From Thelonectria olida (taxonomy: Eukaryota; Ascomycota; Sordariomycetes; Hypocreales; Nectriaceae): DNA of 64,000 bases. The notes under the pieces were generated by a model. The model made no database searches, was not told the DNA's origin, and saw only the letters and a program-made list of their open reading frames with translations. The position numbers and the translations under genes were made by a program. The stretch spans positions 310,001 to 374,000 of the forward strand of contig JAGPYM010000009.1 in assembly GCA_020736575.1 (NCBI GenBank), read 5' to 3'. Position 1 is the stretch's first letter; each line of letters starts with the position of its first letter. Positions 8,847 through 28,374 of this stretch are shown here, piece after piece.

Positions 8847-11234
8847 TTAGTTGGCAACCTCCTCCTCAACCCATCCATTTAGTCCACCCTGGATGGCTAG
8901 ACCAAAGCCCGACCCCATGCCTCCATAGCTAGCCTGGTATTGATGACCACGGCGTTCACCCTCACCATTGGGTACACCAGCGCCACCGTTCTCGAACCCA
9001 GGGGCAAGCACTGGCAAGCTTACAGCACGGTTGTGCTGGCCACGGGGGCCAGGGGCCAGGAGCCCGCCAATGGTAGTGGCACCAGACGTGGCACCATTCG
9101 CGTAGCCATTCGAGATGCTAGCGGATTGACCATGGCCAGACATGGGGACCTGCTGAGGAACATCGAGGCTCAGTTCACTAGGAGAGGGCTGCGCAGTACC
9201 GAACAGAGCGCTCTGCTGGGCAGCAATCTGTTGATGTTGTTGATGATGCTGCTGCTGAGCCTGTTGCGAGACTTGATTGAGGTACATGGTGAGAGGGTTG
9301 TTGTTGGCGTTGAAAAGGGTGGCTGACTGCTGGGGAGTGTTGCTGTTGGTGGGCGAACCACTGTTCTGGGATCCGTTGGGTGGAGGAGAAGCGACACCGT
9401 CACCACGAGGCGACTGGTTCTGCTGCTGCTGCGCCTGCTGTTGTTGCGCCTGCTGCTGCATTTGTCGAGGAGGGTTGCCACAGCGGTCCTTGCCAAAGTT
9501 GACCTTGAACTTCTTGTACTCGTCCTTGCCTCGGATCGCCTCGATGGCCTTGATAGCGTTGGCAATATTGGTAAAGTTGACAAACGCGCAGCTCTTCTCG
9601 CGGAGAGTGTTGACCAGCTCAATCTCGCCATACTCGGAAAAGTCCTGTCGCAAACGTTCCTCGGTCCAGGTCTCATCCAGGTTGCCGACGTAGACGTTTC
9701 TTGATGCGCCGCCACTAACAGCCAGTGCGATGGCAGGAGGCAGAGCACCCGAATGCTTGCCCCAACCAATCTTGAGTCGACGGTTATGGATCATCAGGCC
9801 CTGAAGGTTGCTGAGGGCATAGAATGAAGCGGCTGCGGTAGGATCAATGAAGGTCACGAAGCAAATGTGCTTGTCGGGGATGTAACGGATGTGGTGAAGG
9901 AGACCTCCCCTGACAACGTTGCAAATCTCCTCAATGGTTGTCTCAGGGTGAATGTTGCCGAGGTAGATGGTTCGGTTGCCAAGGTTGTTGATACCACCGG
10001 CCGTCGTCGCGACGGCAGCAGCCGCAACGGACTGCTGAGCCAGAGCGCTGGAAATGAGATCACGGTCAGCACCGGTCAGCATGTGAGCGTATCCAGGGGC
10101 AATGCCGAGATACTGAGCAGCGTTTTGTTGCTGGGTCTTGGAAACGTAGGCGCAACGATCCTTGCCGTAGTAGACCCGGCGAGGAGCCTGCCACTTGGCC
10201 TCCTGGGGAAGCTGAGAGACCGCCTTGATGGCGTTGGCAATGGACAGGTAGTGGACGAAGGCGATGCTCTTCTCCCGAACAACCTTGATGGTGTCAATGG
10301 CACCAAACTTTCCAAGGTCCTCTCGAAGCTCCTCTTCAGAGACCTCCTCGGGAAGGTTGCCAAGGTAGACGTTACGAGAGGCCCCAGACTGCTGAACAGC
10401 CAGGGCCACAGAGGTCGGCACCTGAGAAGGCTTTCCCCAGCCGACCTTGATATCCTGGCCCTTGATGCAGAGCTTTTTCAAGATGGCATCGGAGTGGAAG
10501 TGGGTGGCAGAGCTAGCGTCCAGGAAAGAGATGAAGGCACAGTTCTTGTCCGGCAAGAGGCGGACCGACTCAATTTGGCCGCTCCTGACATGGCCCAAAA
10601 TCTCCTCAGCAGACGTGTCCGGGGGGATGTTGCCAAGGTAGACCGTACGACTGGTGCCAGTAACAACACCAGAACCCATCGACACCGGAGAGGTAGGAGG
10701 AAGGGGAGTCTGCATGCTAAAACCGCCGGTGGGAGACTGAGGCGGGTAGAACTGAGGAGCTCCGTAGGTCGAAGGAGAGACCATGGTCTGGTATGACTGA
10801 GGAGAAATGTTCTGCTGAACCGGGCTCGCGAGGCCATTTTGTTGGTTGTTGCCGGGTTGCTGGGCCTGCTGGAAACCGGGAAGGCTCTGGAACTGAGGAC
10901 TAGCAAAGGCTGCGGGAGTGCCTGGCTGGAAGGGGCTTCCAAGTAGCAACTGAGAAGGCAATAAGGGGGTGAACTGCATATCAAAGGCAGTACCCGGGGT
11001 AGCGATACCATCGACATTGGCAGAGGGCTGCTGCTGAGTCATGGGTTGGGTGTTGATTGAGGGAATGTTGCCCCGTCGAGGATGTCGGTCAGCGAAGCCC
11101 GAAATGTTCGAGTTGAAAGCACCATGAGAGAAACCCGTATCACTGTTGGAGGGCTTAGAGGCGTGTCCAAAGCGGTTTCCGGGAGCACCGCCATTGGGGG
11201 CACCCTGGCCAATGGGTCCATTGAGGTCCTGCAT
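8847..11234 (-). CDS. nrd1: Four-RRM RNA-binding protein, Nrd1/Mrn1 family
   Basis: Intronless 795-aa protein. Residues 1-190 are a Gln/Pro/Asn-rich low-complexity region. Four RNA recognition motifs follow, each with an RNP2-like start: RTVYLGNIPP (about 193), RNVYLGNLPEE (about 285), RTIYLGNIHPE (about 418) and RNVYVGNLDE (about 510). The short loops KVGWGKPS and KIGWGKHS after RRM1 and RRM3 and YYGKDRC/NFGKDRC after RRM2 and RRM4 are typical of fission yeast Nrd1 and budding yeast Mrn1, which bind UG/UCUU-type mRNA motifs and control differentiation, cytokinesis and stress-granule mRNAs. A poly-Gln stretch (about residues 590-615) and another Gln/His-rich run follow. Cytoplasmic RNA regulation is expected from the family. 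The upstream 6.5 kb holds no gene and is CT-rich on this strand for about 1 kb, fitting a long 5' leader. Confidence 0.9.
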   Translation of the reverse strand: MQDLNGPIGQGAPNGGAPGNRFGHASKPSNSDTGFSHGAFNSNISGFADRHPRRGNIPSINTQPMTQQQPSANVDGIATPGTAFDMQFTPLLPSQLLLGSPFQPGTPAAFASPQFQSLPGFQQAQQPGNNQQNGLASPVQQNISPQSYQTMVSPSTYGAPQFYPPQSPTGGFSMQTPLPPTSPVSMGSGVVTGTSRTVYLGNIPPDTSAEEILGHVRSGQIESVRLLPDKNCAFISFLDASSATHFHSDAILKKLCIKGQDIKVGWGKPSQVPTSVALAVQQSGASRNVYLGNLPEEVSEEELREDLGKFGAIDTIKVVREKSIAFVHYLSIANAIKAVSQLPQEAKWQAPRRVYYGKDRCAYVSKTQQQNAAQYLGIAPGYAHMLTGADRDLISSALAQQSVAAAAVATTAGGINNLGNRTIYLGNIHPETTIEEICNVVRGGLLHHIRYIPDKHICFVTFIDPTAAASFYALSNLQGLMIHNRRLKIGWGKHSGALPPAIALAVSGGASRNVYVGNLDETWTEERLRQDFSEYGEIELVNTLREKSCAFVNFTNIANAIKAIEAIRGKDEYKKFKVNFGKDRCGNPPRQMQQQAQQQQAQQQQNQSPRGDGVASPPPNGSQNSGSPTNSNTPQQSATLFNANNNPLTMYLNQVSQQAQQQHHQQHQQIAAQQSALFGTAQPSPSELSLDVPQQVPMSGHGQSASISNGYANGATSGATTIGGLLAPGPRGQHNRAVSLPVLAPGFENGGAGVPNGEGERRGHQYQASYGGMGSGFGLAIQGGLNGWVEEEVAN

Positions 11235-14200
11235 ACCGAGCAGATGAGGGGGGACAAGCGAGTCCCGCCCAGCGTGTGAGAGAACAGCCGTTGTGAAAGA
11301 TTTAGACGTGCCCTAAGTAAGGCACGAAGCGGAGAAGATGGAGGTGAGAAACGGCTGTCGGGTCTCGGACGGTCAAGGAACAATGGCGAGAATTGGGAAC
11401 ACAGGGGTCGAAATACTCCTGTGCGAAAGATGAGAAGGTGAATACCGGTCGTTCGAGCTTGTTAATGAAAACCAAGGTCGGACAACGAGAAACAGAAAAG
11501 GGGCTCTCGAGAGCTAAAACGCAGAAGTATGAATGCAGAATAAATCTGACCAAAGTCGGCAATTACAAGGTTGAGGTATCCAAACGGTAAGCGGATAAAC
11601 GGCTTGTGGATGTCGAAGGGTCGTCCCAGCAAGCGGCCGTCGAGTGTATGTCAGGATCGAATCTTAAAAGGAGCTTCGGCCGAGTCGAAAGATGAATCGT
11701 AACACAAGGCGGCAACTGCAGTTTAAGATAGATTGATAGTAGGTATAAGCGGTAGAGAGCGAGTGTATCGAAGTAGTCGAAGGAGAAAAGTAGAAGCGAG
11801 AAGCGCGTTGGCGTTGTTCGGAAGCTCAAAGGAGCATCCAGGGGAAGCAAGTAGAGAAAGTATTAAGAAAGTAATACAGACAGAACGAGCGTCGACAAGT
11901 GTCGAAGAAAGAGTGTCTCAAGAGAAAGAATCGAGACAGGGCAGCATCTGAGCTGGAACTCGGAGACAATGTTTCCAAGGAGTCAAAGCTGCGCGAGAGA
12001 GAGCGAGAGGAAAGAAATGGGAAAAAGGGAGAGGTGGAAGTAATAAAGCGGCGTGGGCGTTTAGGTGGGCGGTACGGAGGTGGGCGTAGTGGTAGTAATA
12101 GCGGGAGAAGTAGATTTTGGTGTGGTGGACTGTGTGGAGAAGAAGATGAGAGACGCAAGAAAGCTCGGATTGGAGCGACACTCTCACACACAACGACCGA
12201 GACCAGGGGAGATGAAAGAAGCAGCCTGAGGCCGGAAAGGGACAAATGCAGCAGGGCGTAACAGGACCCTGTACAGCATAGGTTGTAATAAAGCGAAGAG
12301 GCCAGAGTAAAATAATCGAGGCGTCAGGACGTCCAGGGAGTAAAGGTACCGGCTGAGTAGCGAGAAAGAGACCAGACCAGTCGACCGGGTAGGGAGCGCG
12401 AAAGGGGTGGAGAGGAGGAGGGTGGGTTTTGGGTGGAGGCGGGAGAGAGGGATAATGAAATGAAAGAAGAGAAAATAAAAGGGAGCCAAAAAGAAACGGT
12501 ATAATATAATTTGCTGAAGGAGACGGACAAAGACGGACTGAAGTTGAGCAAGAGAGAGTGAGAGAGAAAAGAAAGTGAAGATGCCCTGGTGATGGGAGGC
12601 TTGCGAGACGGCGTCTGGTTTGGGGCGGAGAAGGGAAGGAGGGAGTCGAGTCGAGGGACGGCGTTGGCAGGAATGACCTGGGTTGGTACCTGCCGTTGGG
12701 ACGCCTTGTGGTGCCTTCCAAGCCTGGGTGAGTTTCTGGTGCAGGTACCAGTCTAGTACATCAGGGGGTGTGTATTGCATGCTACCTGGGTACGGGGGGA
12801 TGAAATGGGGGGACATCGAAACAGTAACGTGCAGACGAAGAAACAGGATGTACCAAGAGAGATACAGCACAGGTACAGCAGAAGTATGCATACATTGGAT
12901 GGTAGGCGAGTTTCATCAATGGCGATTCCCTTGAAGGCTTCAGCTTGAGGTGATTGATTGTCCAGGCCTGCGTCTATGCCCTCCACAGGAACCCGGCATG
13001 AGTGACAGGCAAACAAAGAGACCAACAAACGAGAAGCGAAGAAGAAAATGTGACGGGGATTAGGGGCATGGTATGCCGGTACGGTACGTACTGCTGCCAG
13101 AGAACAAAGTTGGCCATCCTAGTTGACCGGGACAGATTTGACCGATGAACACCTCAGGCTCAGCCCAGTGCACAACTGCTCACAGGGGCTTCATCACCTG
13201 GGAAGACCTGTGACCCCTATCTCCTAATCGTCAGAGTCGTAGCCAGGGGCCGCCCAGCGGGTTGGCGGGCAGCTTGCCCATGGACGACGGCGATGGCGGC
13301 GGACGGGCAAGACGGTGGTGGGCCAAGTTCAACTGGCTCTGGGGCGACGGCCAGGGACCATTGCCCGAAAAGGTCGAGCCTGGAATTGGCTGCGCCGATA
13401 GTTTAATGACAGCGACAGGGGTCATGGCTAACATGCACTGCTGACAAGCCGTGGGTAGAGTTTGGTGATGAAGACGTGTTGGAGTGAACTACTACGACAA
13501 TGTTGAGAGGTGTAATTACAGCGCACGAATCAATATTAGACATGTAGGGGTAGAGATAAGACAGAGAAGGAAGCATCCATGATATCCAGATACGTATCCA
13601 TCCATCTGCACAACAGCCACCCTCAACCACATCAGGGACGCAAAATGCAACTGCTTCATCAGCTCGCGGACCCAGCTAGTGAATCCATCGGCTCCCCAAA
13701 ATTACCCGATTCACATGGCCGGGGACTATTCTAAAAGCAGCGATGGATAGGTACCGCACCTAGTGGCATACGTTATTGGATTGAGCCGCCATCAAATCGA
13801 GCCCCTGAACGAGCTTGCGAACCCCCTACAAATATATACGTAGGTATCTACTTTGTACATACTGGACATGCGGATACAGGCGTCCGTTCCATTTTGGCCC
13901 AGTTTTACATTCATGCTCGTCAGCCAATCATTTCCCCTCCACGACCACCTCTCGCACTTCTCACACTCCCCTTGGCTCCCCTCCCGCACTTTCCATCCAC
14001 TCAGCATTTGCATCCAACACGGGCGACCACGCGACAATGAACCGCCACCAGGTTCATCTGAGAGGCCTTGAAGCCGTCTAATTACAGGGGTCGAAACAGC
14101 TGGGGGATGTGCAGGAATCATCTCTCTCTTGTCGATTACCATCCATGCTTCTTCGGCTGCTGCCTTCTTTCTGACATTTGCCTGGCTTTGCTTGTTTGCT

Positions 14201-17200
14201 TTGTCGACGAAAACACACGTCCATACGGAACAATACTCGATATTACAGAACACATCCAGGTCATGCACGCAAGGCCACTTCATCAATCCATCCCCTGGAC
14301 GATCTGACAGACGTGAATGGATGCCTGCCCCTCCCGTCTCCCGATATACGACTCGATGCCAGCGAATGAATCACGATATTCGGCTTTCAGCCCTGTCGGC
14401 TGCTTGTTTGACAGCGCATCGCCCTGCTGAACAGTGTCACCGCAGCGAAGGAGCAGCTCAAAGGCTTTGCCTATTGTTGGTTTGCTTTTCATCTTGACAT
14501 TCATTCATTCACATGTGTCCGTTCACACACACACACACACTTACAGACAGACCCCCCTATTTACCCACACCAGCCAACACCACCACTACCACTTCGTACC
14601 GCTCCGACTATCCCAACGTCTGGACTAATTACTTGGCTCATTCAACTGTCATCACTACTGATCGTCTCCAAGAGAGATTTGATACCGTATCATGTGGTCA
14701 CACACCCCAATGGAACCTCGTCCCATTCTAGAATGGCTTCTTCGGTCTTTTCGTGATCCATGATCCATGATCCTTCTCTTCATCTTCTTTGATCAATCAA
14801 GCCTCCATTCAACAAACACCCACGAAAACTGGACCCCTAAAAATGGCGAAATCTCACCTAGTCAGTCGGCAAATGCGTCGACGCCCACCAGCTGGGCCCG
14901 TTCCGTTTCCTCGCGCTAAAATCTGCACAATGAACAGCAAACGCCGCCCAAAAGCCAAACTCGGGACTCGAGACTCGATGGACGCTTGTCGATCATCCTT
15001 TTGCTTGCTTTTTTCAGCCCGTCCAACTCACCGCTGCTCTGTCTTGGTAGCGACCGAACTGGTAGCGCTTCCAAATCCAGGCACCTTGTCTCCCCCTTCC
15101 AGACGACTAAGCGCTGAGGCGAATATGTCCGTCATCGTGTCACCACTCATTCGCAACGTCTGACAGAGCATATGGAGAAACGCCTAACTTCGTGCCTTCG
15201 ACTGCATTCCCGTGACCCCTCAGACACGCGCAATCCCGGGCGGATGCACCAAAAACTCTACCAAGCTGAAGCACAATACATATGCTTGCCCGTACTTCGT
15301 GGGCCCGTTCACCCATTGACAGCACTCCTCATCACCTCAGAGTCTCAACCCCCAGCTACCGCGAAACATTCGCAAGGGAGTCACCGTGCTTCTATTTTAA
15401 GAAGTGTCTCAGGCGTTCCCAGATGCACGCCAACCCCGTGGAACCTTCAACGCCCTACCTACGGGACGGGAGGAAGCTGAGGTTGGAGAAACATCTCATG
15501 CCTCCCTCGCTCTCCATGTTGTTCGTCATGGGCCTCGATCATGGCCGCCGCCTCCTGGTGTCCACGATGGCCACCCCCTGTTCGTCAATGCCTGTTGGGC
15601 AACCCAGAGGCATGGCTCTGGCCCAGGCCTGGCCCCGTCGGCCGATTCGATCCCACTTCCCATGATGGAAACAGCTCGAGGTATCCCCGCCATGCCTGTC
15701 CCCTTTATGCTCTACTCGGTACATTTTACGCTTCATTCCTGGTAGAAACACATGGGCCCGCGTGCCACCGAGTGTCCTTTTGAGGAGAGTTCCCCAGCCA
15801 TTGACGCATTCGAAACAACAATACCTTGACTTGTCAAAACAAAAAAAACTTCCGTATCACGGAAAGTCAAGCCGGTCGCAAACAGAGGACAATAGACATA
15901 AAAGGCCGTCAATCACCGACCGTTGCCCCCATGACGGGCCTATCCACCGGCCACCGGCCCCCCCGTTCGTCGCGCCCATGCCCCGGCCGGCGCTGCACGA
16001 ACCCTTCTTGAGCCGAATTCTTTGTTACAACGCAGAAACCCACGCGGCCTGCGCGAACTTTGCCAGGCTTGCTCTTTGTCCCCAGGCTTAGGCTCGGTGA
16101 CAGTGAATGGCGCCTCAATGCATCCCCACCTTGCTCAGGTTGGCCACGTATTCCCACCTCTTTCACGTCCTATTCAAAACCTATCACTGCTCCTTGAGCA
16201 CCCTTGCAGACATGTCCAAACACCAAAGCATTGCGCCACTCACCGTGATTCCAAGTTGACGCCGTGGCTTACGTTCTCGAGTCGCTGCCATTTCTCCTAT
16301 CCCTTGGGAATGTTTCTCCGCGATACACGGGCCGATATTCTACTTGCAGAAGTAAAGCCCTAGGTCCACCAACCTTTGGCTTCCGTCGACCCCTGACCTC
16401 AACCCCAAGTGCAAGCGATGGGCCGTCACCTGAAACCCTCCCCATCACGGATCGAGACGAAACATCGCTTGCCCTCAATTGCCAACAAGACACACAACAA
16501 GGCTAGACATGAAGCTATATTATCGTCTCTTGAGTACAGCATATTAGCCAATCCAAAGGGACAGGCTGCCTCCGTTCACTAACCGAAGCAAAGGAAAGCC
16601 CTAACCTTTTCTCCAGTCCCGCAGCCGTGACACAGGAGTGGTAGCGGTGGTGGTGGACTAGCCAGTCGTCCATTATGTTCTCCCGTCGATCATATCATGT
16701 TGATTCATGTTTGCTACATGATCGCCGTGCGCCACCATTCCAGCCTTCACAAAGGCGGCACTCCATTCTCCCTTATCCGTGTCTTAGGAGTGCTTTTTCA
16801 AATAACAATCCTTTGCATATGGGTTGAGTCGATGACTCGCTGATGTAAACTGTCATGATGTCTCATACAGGACACGTCTTTCTCAAAGTCCTTGATACAC
16901 AACTTACCACCGTCAGCTAGAGGGCTTGTTAGGGCATAGGCATCGAGGTGCTGGGTAATGGCCTATTCAGAACCTCCCCTGTGGCACGCACAGTGTTGTG
17001 TTAGAGAGCTACTACGTTTACCTGCTGTTGAATGCCCAACTCAGCTGTGTGTCGAACCCTCAAAGTAAACACCTTGCTCTAGACGGATGACTTCCATGAT
17101 TACACAGACCATGATACTTGGTTGTTACATCGCCTACTCAAGTTTGATGGGAGTTCCAACTACGAAGGCCGTGTGACACATTAGGTTGTGTTAAAAACAC

Positions 17201-17738
17201 TCGTCGGGAACGAAACATTCTTGTCCCATCGGGGCCAAACATTCCTTCGCCCTTGAACCTTGCAACTGCCATCAAGAACCAAAACCTCACATCCTTCCAC
17301 GGTCTAAGTTTCAACAGCCCAGCAGAACGCGTCACTTCGCCAGCAACTAGTCCTCTCGATAATTTGAACACGAGGGTCAAGTCCATCTATTCATATTTGA
17401 CTCTAACAATATTCTAGGGTCTCTACCTAAGCAGATGTGTAATGTGCTCGAAGCGCTATAGTTGAGGGGGTGAATACCCATCCACGGAGCGTTGAGTTGT
17501 AACTGTCGGATTTAGATGGCCTTTTAGTGATCATAACACAACTGGAGCATAAACCATGCACTCTTTCTACACTTTTAGGGTTGCATACTTATCACCCATG
17601 TGAAATTGGTATTAATTCATCGCCTCTCCTTTCAAAACGCCCACTTCATGCGAAACCTTCATATATCGTTGCACGTCATCTCGTTAGATCAGGAACCTTT
17701 TCTTCCGCAGTCCATCAAACTAGTCATGACTCTATCCT
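11235..17738. other. Gene-free 6.5 kb region upstream of nrd1
   Basis: No open frame here shows a recognisable domain, codon periodicity or a convincing splice chain. From about 11,730 to 12,660 the + strand is purine-rich (GAGAGA, GGAAAG, GGGAGG), so the nrd1 strand is pyrimidine-rich, as in long fungal leaders and promoters. Open frames of up to 235 codons on the - strand in that part are products of the biased composition. From 13,000 to 17,700 composition is balanced, with a short (CA)n tract near 14,530 and a small direct repeat of TGATCCA at 14,754-14,774. It may contain long leader exons or non-coding RNA, which cannot be judged from sequence alone. Confidence 0.55.
14524..14540. repeat. 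(CA)n microsatellite
   Basis: An uninterrupted CA dinucleotide run of 17 bases in intergenic DNA. Confidence 0.9.
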
Positions 17739-19079
17739 TCACAGCTCATCATGTCCACTGCCACCCTCCTTGCCCATGCCCTGCATCCCGCGCTTCACCA
17801 TAGACGTAATGATCTCATACGCTACTTGGGCAGCGGCCAGAGCAGTCTCCTCACCATTGCCCTGATACGCAGGCGAGACCTCAACAACATCAGCGCCCAC
17901 AACGTTCAGCCCCTCAATGCCACGCAAGATACGGATGAACTCGCGAGTAGTCCAACCACCAGGCTCAGGCGTACCCGTGCCAGGCGCGAAAGCGGGATCG
18001 AGCACATCAATGTCCACAGATAGGTATACGGGGTTCTCGGTACCCAGGGCGCCCAGAATGCCGTCAATGATACCCTGCACGCCAAGGTCGTCGATCTGGT
18101 CGGCCGAGAAGCGGATCCAGTTCTGGGCCGTGTCGTCGTCGTTGTCGTCCCAGCCGGTGCCGCTGAGGCGGGTGCGCAGGCCGGCGTGGACCGAGGGCTC
18201 GGCGGACGAGTTGGAAAGCAGGCCTTCTTGGTTGGCCATCCAGAACATGGAACCGTGAGTGAAGTGAGTCTCGCCCCAGTAAGAAGGGTAGGCGGCGGGG
18301 TTCCAGGTGTCGAGGTGAGCTAGAGATTGGATGTGAGTTTTCTCTTCACTGACAGATCCATAGAGGAAGGGGGACTTGGGAACTTACCATCGAAGTGAAG
18401 CACCTGGACAGGTTTTCCGTAAATCTCAGTCAAGGCCCGCAGAGCAGGAAGAGCCAGGCTGTGATCACCACCAAGAGAAAAGATCTTGGGCTTCTGGGCC
18501 ACGGCACTCGCCGTCTTTCTCCGGCCTAGCTGCTTAAGAGCCTGGGTCATTTGCTCACGAGCAATGTTGTTGTCAATCGGCGTGATGGGAATATCGCCAC
18601 AGTCGACAACCTTTGCCCAATTCTGGTAAGGGTTGATTCCGGCGCGAGGATTGAAGCCCCGGAAGGACGTCTGGCGGGAGGAGGCCTGGCGGATGGCTCG
18701 GGGACCGAAACGGGCTCCAGGACGGTAGCTCACGGCGGTGTCGAAGGGGACGCCGACAATGGCAATGTCGAAAGGCTCGGTAGGCTCGGTGAGGCATTTG
18801 ACGTGATTGAGGTGGGCAAAGGTGCCGATTCCGTTGAAAGACCACTGAAGGCGATGTTAAGACCTCGTCATGACAACTCTGACCGACATAACAGCGCCAG
18901 AAGAGGAAGCAGAAGAGACTGGTTGCTCTTTGTGCAGGATCAAATCTCACCTCGTAACCCCATTTCTTCTCAAGCTCAGCCAATTCCTCTTTGGTCCATT
19001 CCTTGTCGTCATGATCATGATTGCAAGCTGAGGACAACCCTGCCAAAGCCAACAGGCTCACGAGGGCTGAGGTCTTCAT
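17739..19079 (-). CDS. Secreted ureohydrolase, agmatinase/arginase family, three exons
   Basis: Model: exon 1 19079-18951, intron 106 nt, exon 2 18844-18388, intron 68 nt, exon 3 18319-17739; 388 aa. The first ~19 residues ([19 protein letters not shown]) form a signal peptide. An in-frame ATG 24 bases upstream would blunt it, so the downstream start is preferred. All Mn-cluster motifs of the ureohydrolase fold are present: [23 protein letters not shown] (its Ala codon is created by joining exons 2 and 3), and [20 protein letters not shown]. The family hydrolyses guanidino groups to urea; the GTPFR-like segment HGSMFW and overall order fit agmatinase (agmatine to putrescine plus urea) better than arginase, but substrate is inference. 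An N-S-S glycosylation sequon follows EGLLS. Secreted members are common in Pezizomycotina and presumably scavenge nitrogen or alter extracellular polyamines. Its neighbour cdc42 is upstream on the same strand, about 2.1 kb away. Confidence 0.88.
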
Positions 19080-21164
19080 GATGGCAGTAGAAGAAGCACG
19101 CACAATTGAGAGTGACGACTGGCACTGAAGGAAGGAAGGAAGAAAGAAAAAGAGAAAAAAGATGAAGCAGTTAAGAGGAAGGAACCGCCCTTAATAAACA
19201 ATTCCAAGACGTCTTTAAAGGAAAGAGTCTGCTCAGTCGCAATCGCCGGCGGCCAACTGTGGGCGGGGTGACCCGGCAACTTTGGTAGCCGCCCCCCCTC
19301 GAGTCAGAAATGGATGGATGATCAGTGAAGCTGCCATTTTTTTTTTCTCAAGGTAGCTAACACCGAGCAATCATGATGGTGTAGGAGCAGTGGTGCTGTT
19401 TCCGGGCACACATTTTTGGACGCCTGTGTCTATCTTTCAACAGCGCTAATCGCGTTCTTGGACCCGACCATGTGGCTAAACAGTCATCTCTAGATATATA
19501 GCGATATTCAAGTCATAGATATCTTGAATCTGCCGTGAAGAAGAAATAAACACACTCAGTCGATGCTTCACCACCAAATAGCATTGGCCAATCACATCAC
19601 TCGCCGCCACCGGAGCCACTTGCATTATCTCTTTGCCTCCCACCTCCGCTGTTCCTCCCCGCAGTTTTCCCCTCTCCACAATCCACACATATGGCCGGCT
19701 CTTGACCGGACCTCGAGAGGTTGGCCGAAAGGCGTCGTTGACTCGCCCCATCTCGCTGTCTCTTGCCTTTCGCGGGGGGGAGGCGTCCATTCATGTTATC
19801 GTGGGAATTGACTCTCCGTGAGTCAACTTACTTCACATATTGTCTCCCATCGTGCTTTGTAGACATTTCATATCTACCACTTCTCCTCAACTCCAACCTA
19901 TCAACCAATGGTCAATCTTAAATCCTCCACGAATACAGTAACTTACCCCATCCATCTTCTCCTAGTCTCGTCCGCCTCCATTCGTCACGTCCCGTCCGTC
20001 ACGTCCCAAGACCTTCCTGCATCTGCAAATGCATCTGCAGCCGCCGTCCGCCCCCAGCAGTGCATATCCCTTCCCTCGTGCGCCTGAGACCTACATACAT
20101 ATATGTACGTCTGTCCATCCTCCTCCTGATTAGCATTGGGGTAAGAGTCTCCGAGAAACCCATAATAAATGCCGTCCTCTTTTACTGATTAGGTAGCTAT
20201 TCGAAGTCTCCACTCTCTCGTGAACCCCGTGCGTCGGTGCTATTCTGCTTCCGCTTTTGCTTCTGCCTCAAGTTGACGACTGGGCAGATAATGTGTTGGC
20301 CACACGTTGCATCCATACCTAAATAGATTCATGGCCGGCGGTCAACGCCCGCAGAACCGGCCCGGCCTCCTCTGGCTTCATAAACTCCATCTACAACAAT
20401 TCCCAGTCTCTATCAAAGGTGAGGAATAGCTTCACCGGTTCACCTCAGTGTGCTACCCCGCCCAGACAATCAGTAACGCCGCCCGTGAATCACGTCACCT
20501 TCTGGAGTCGTTGCATTGAAGGGCCGCCAGCGGATCCACACTCACCCCCAAGCCCCAAGATCCCAAATGCACTTATTGCGCCGCATCCTCAGATCATCTG
20601 CATCTGCAACACACTTCAAGACAAGACCATCGATTTAAATTGCACTCCAGTCGCCAAACTGTCCTATCGAAGCGTTCCCACCTAAACTTTATGAATTCCT
20701 GGCTCCCCCGCCCTTCGCTCCTCCGCCTCCTACCTGCTCCCCCAAATGAAGAAATTCAAGAGAGAATCAAGAAAAAAGAGCACTGTAGATTCCGGTCCAA
20801 TAAGCAGAAAGGCTCGGGGCCCAAAGACTAGCTCATCAATCACAGGGACATCTGTCCGGCGCCGCCTTTGACGTCCTCTGCGAGCCCGAGTCTTCTCCCC
20901 TCGCCGACAAGCTCATCTTTCGTCATGCTCATGAAACGAGACGCCCGATCCCGAGCTTCGTTCCGTTGTCCGATTCATGCCGCGTATCAGAACGACCACT
21001 CGTCCTCCAATCTCATCTTATCTGACCGGGCCACGCCCCGCCCATCTCTACATCCCCTTGGAACTTGAGTTTTGTTCCCGTCGGTTTGCGCTCTTCTTAC
21101 CGGCTTCAATGCCGACAGAGGGTTCGTCATTGACCTCAGCAGGGCGACGGCCAGTATGACTCGA
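19080..21164. other. Intergenic region upstream of the ureohydrolase gene
   Basis: No coding content recognised. Four GATA/TATC cores fall within 31 bases at 19,493-19,523, about 410-445 bases before the ureohydrolase start. A direct repeat of CGTCACGTCC occurs at about 19,983 and 19,997. The part near 21,165 is the 3' flank of cdc42. Confidence 0.5.

Positions 21165-28374
<7,210 letters not shown>

Noticed and set aside
9867..10796. Plus-strand open frame of 309 codons opposite the RRM gene
   Set aside because: It mirrors the codon pattern of the four RRMs, with no independent domain or promoter evidence.
12184..12891. 235-codon minus-strand open frame upstream of nrd1
   Set aside because: Lies in CT-biased DNA; the translation is Ser/Pro/Leu/Phe low complexity with no domain. 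It could only matter as a uORF.
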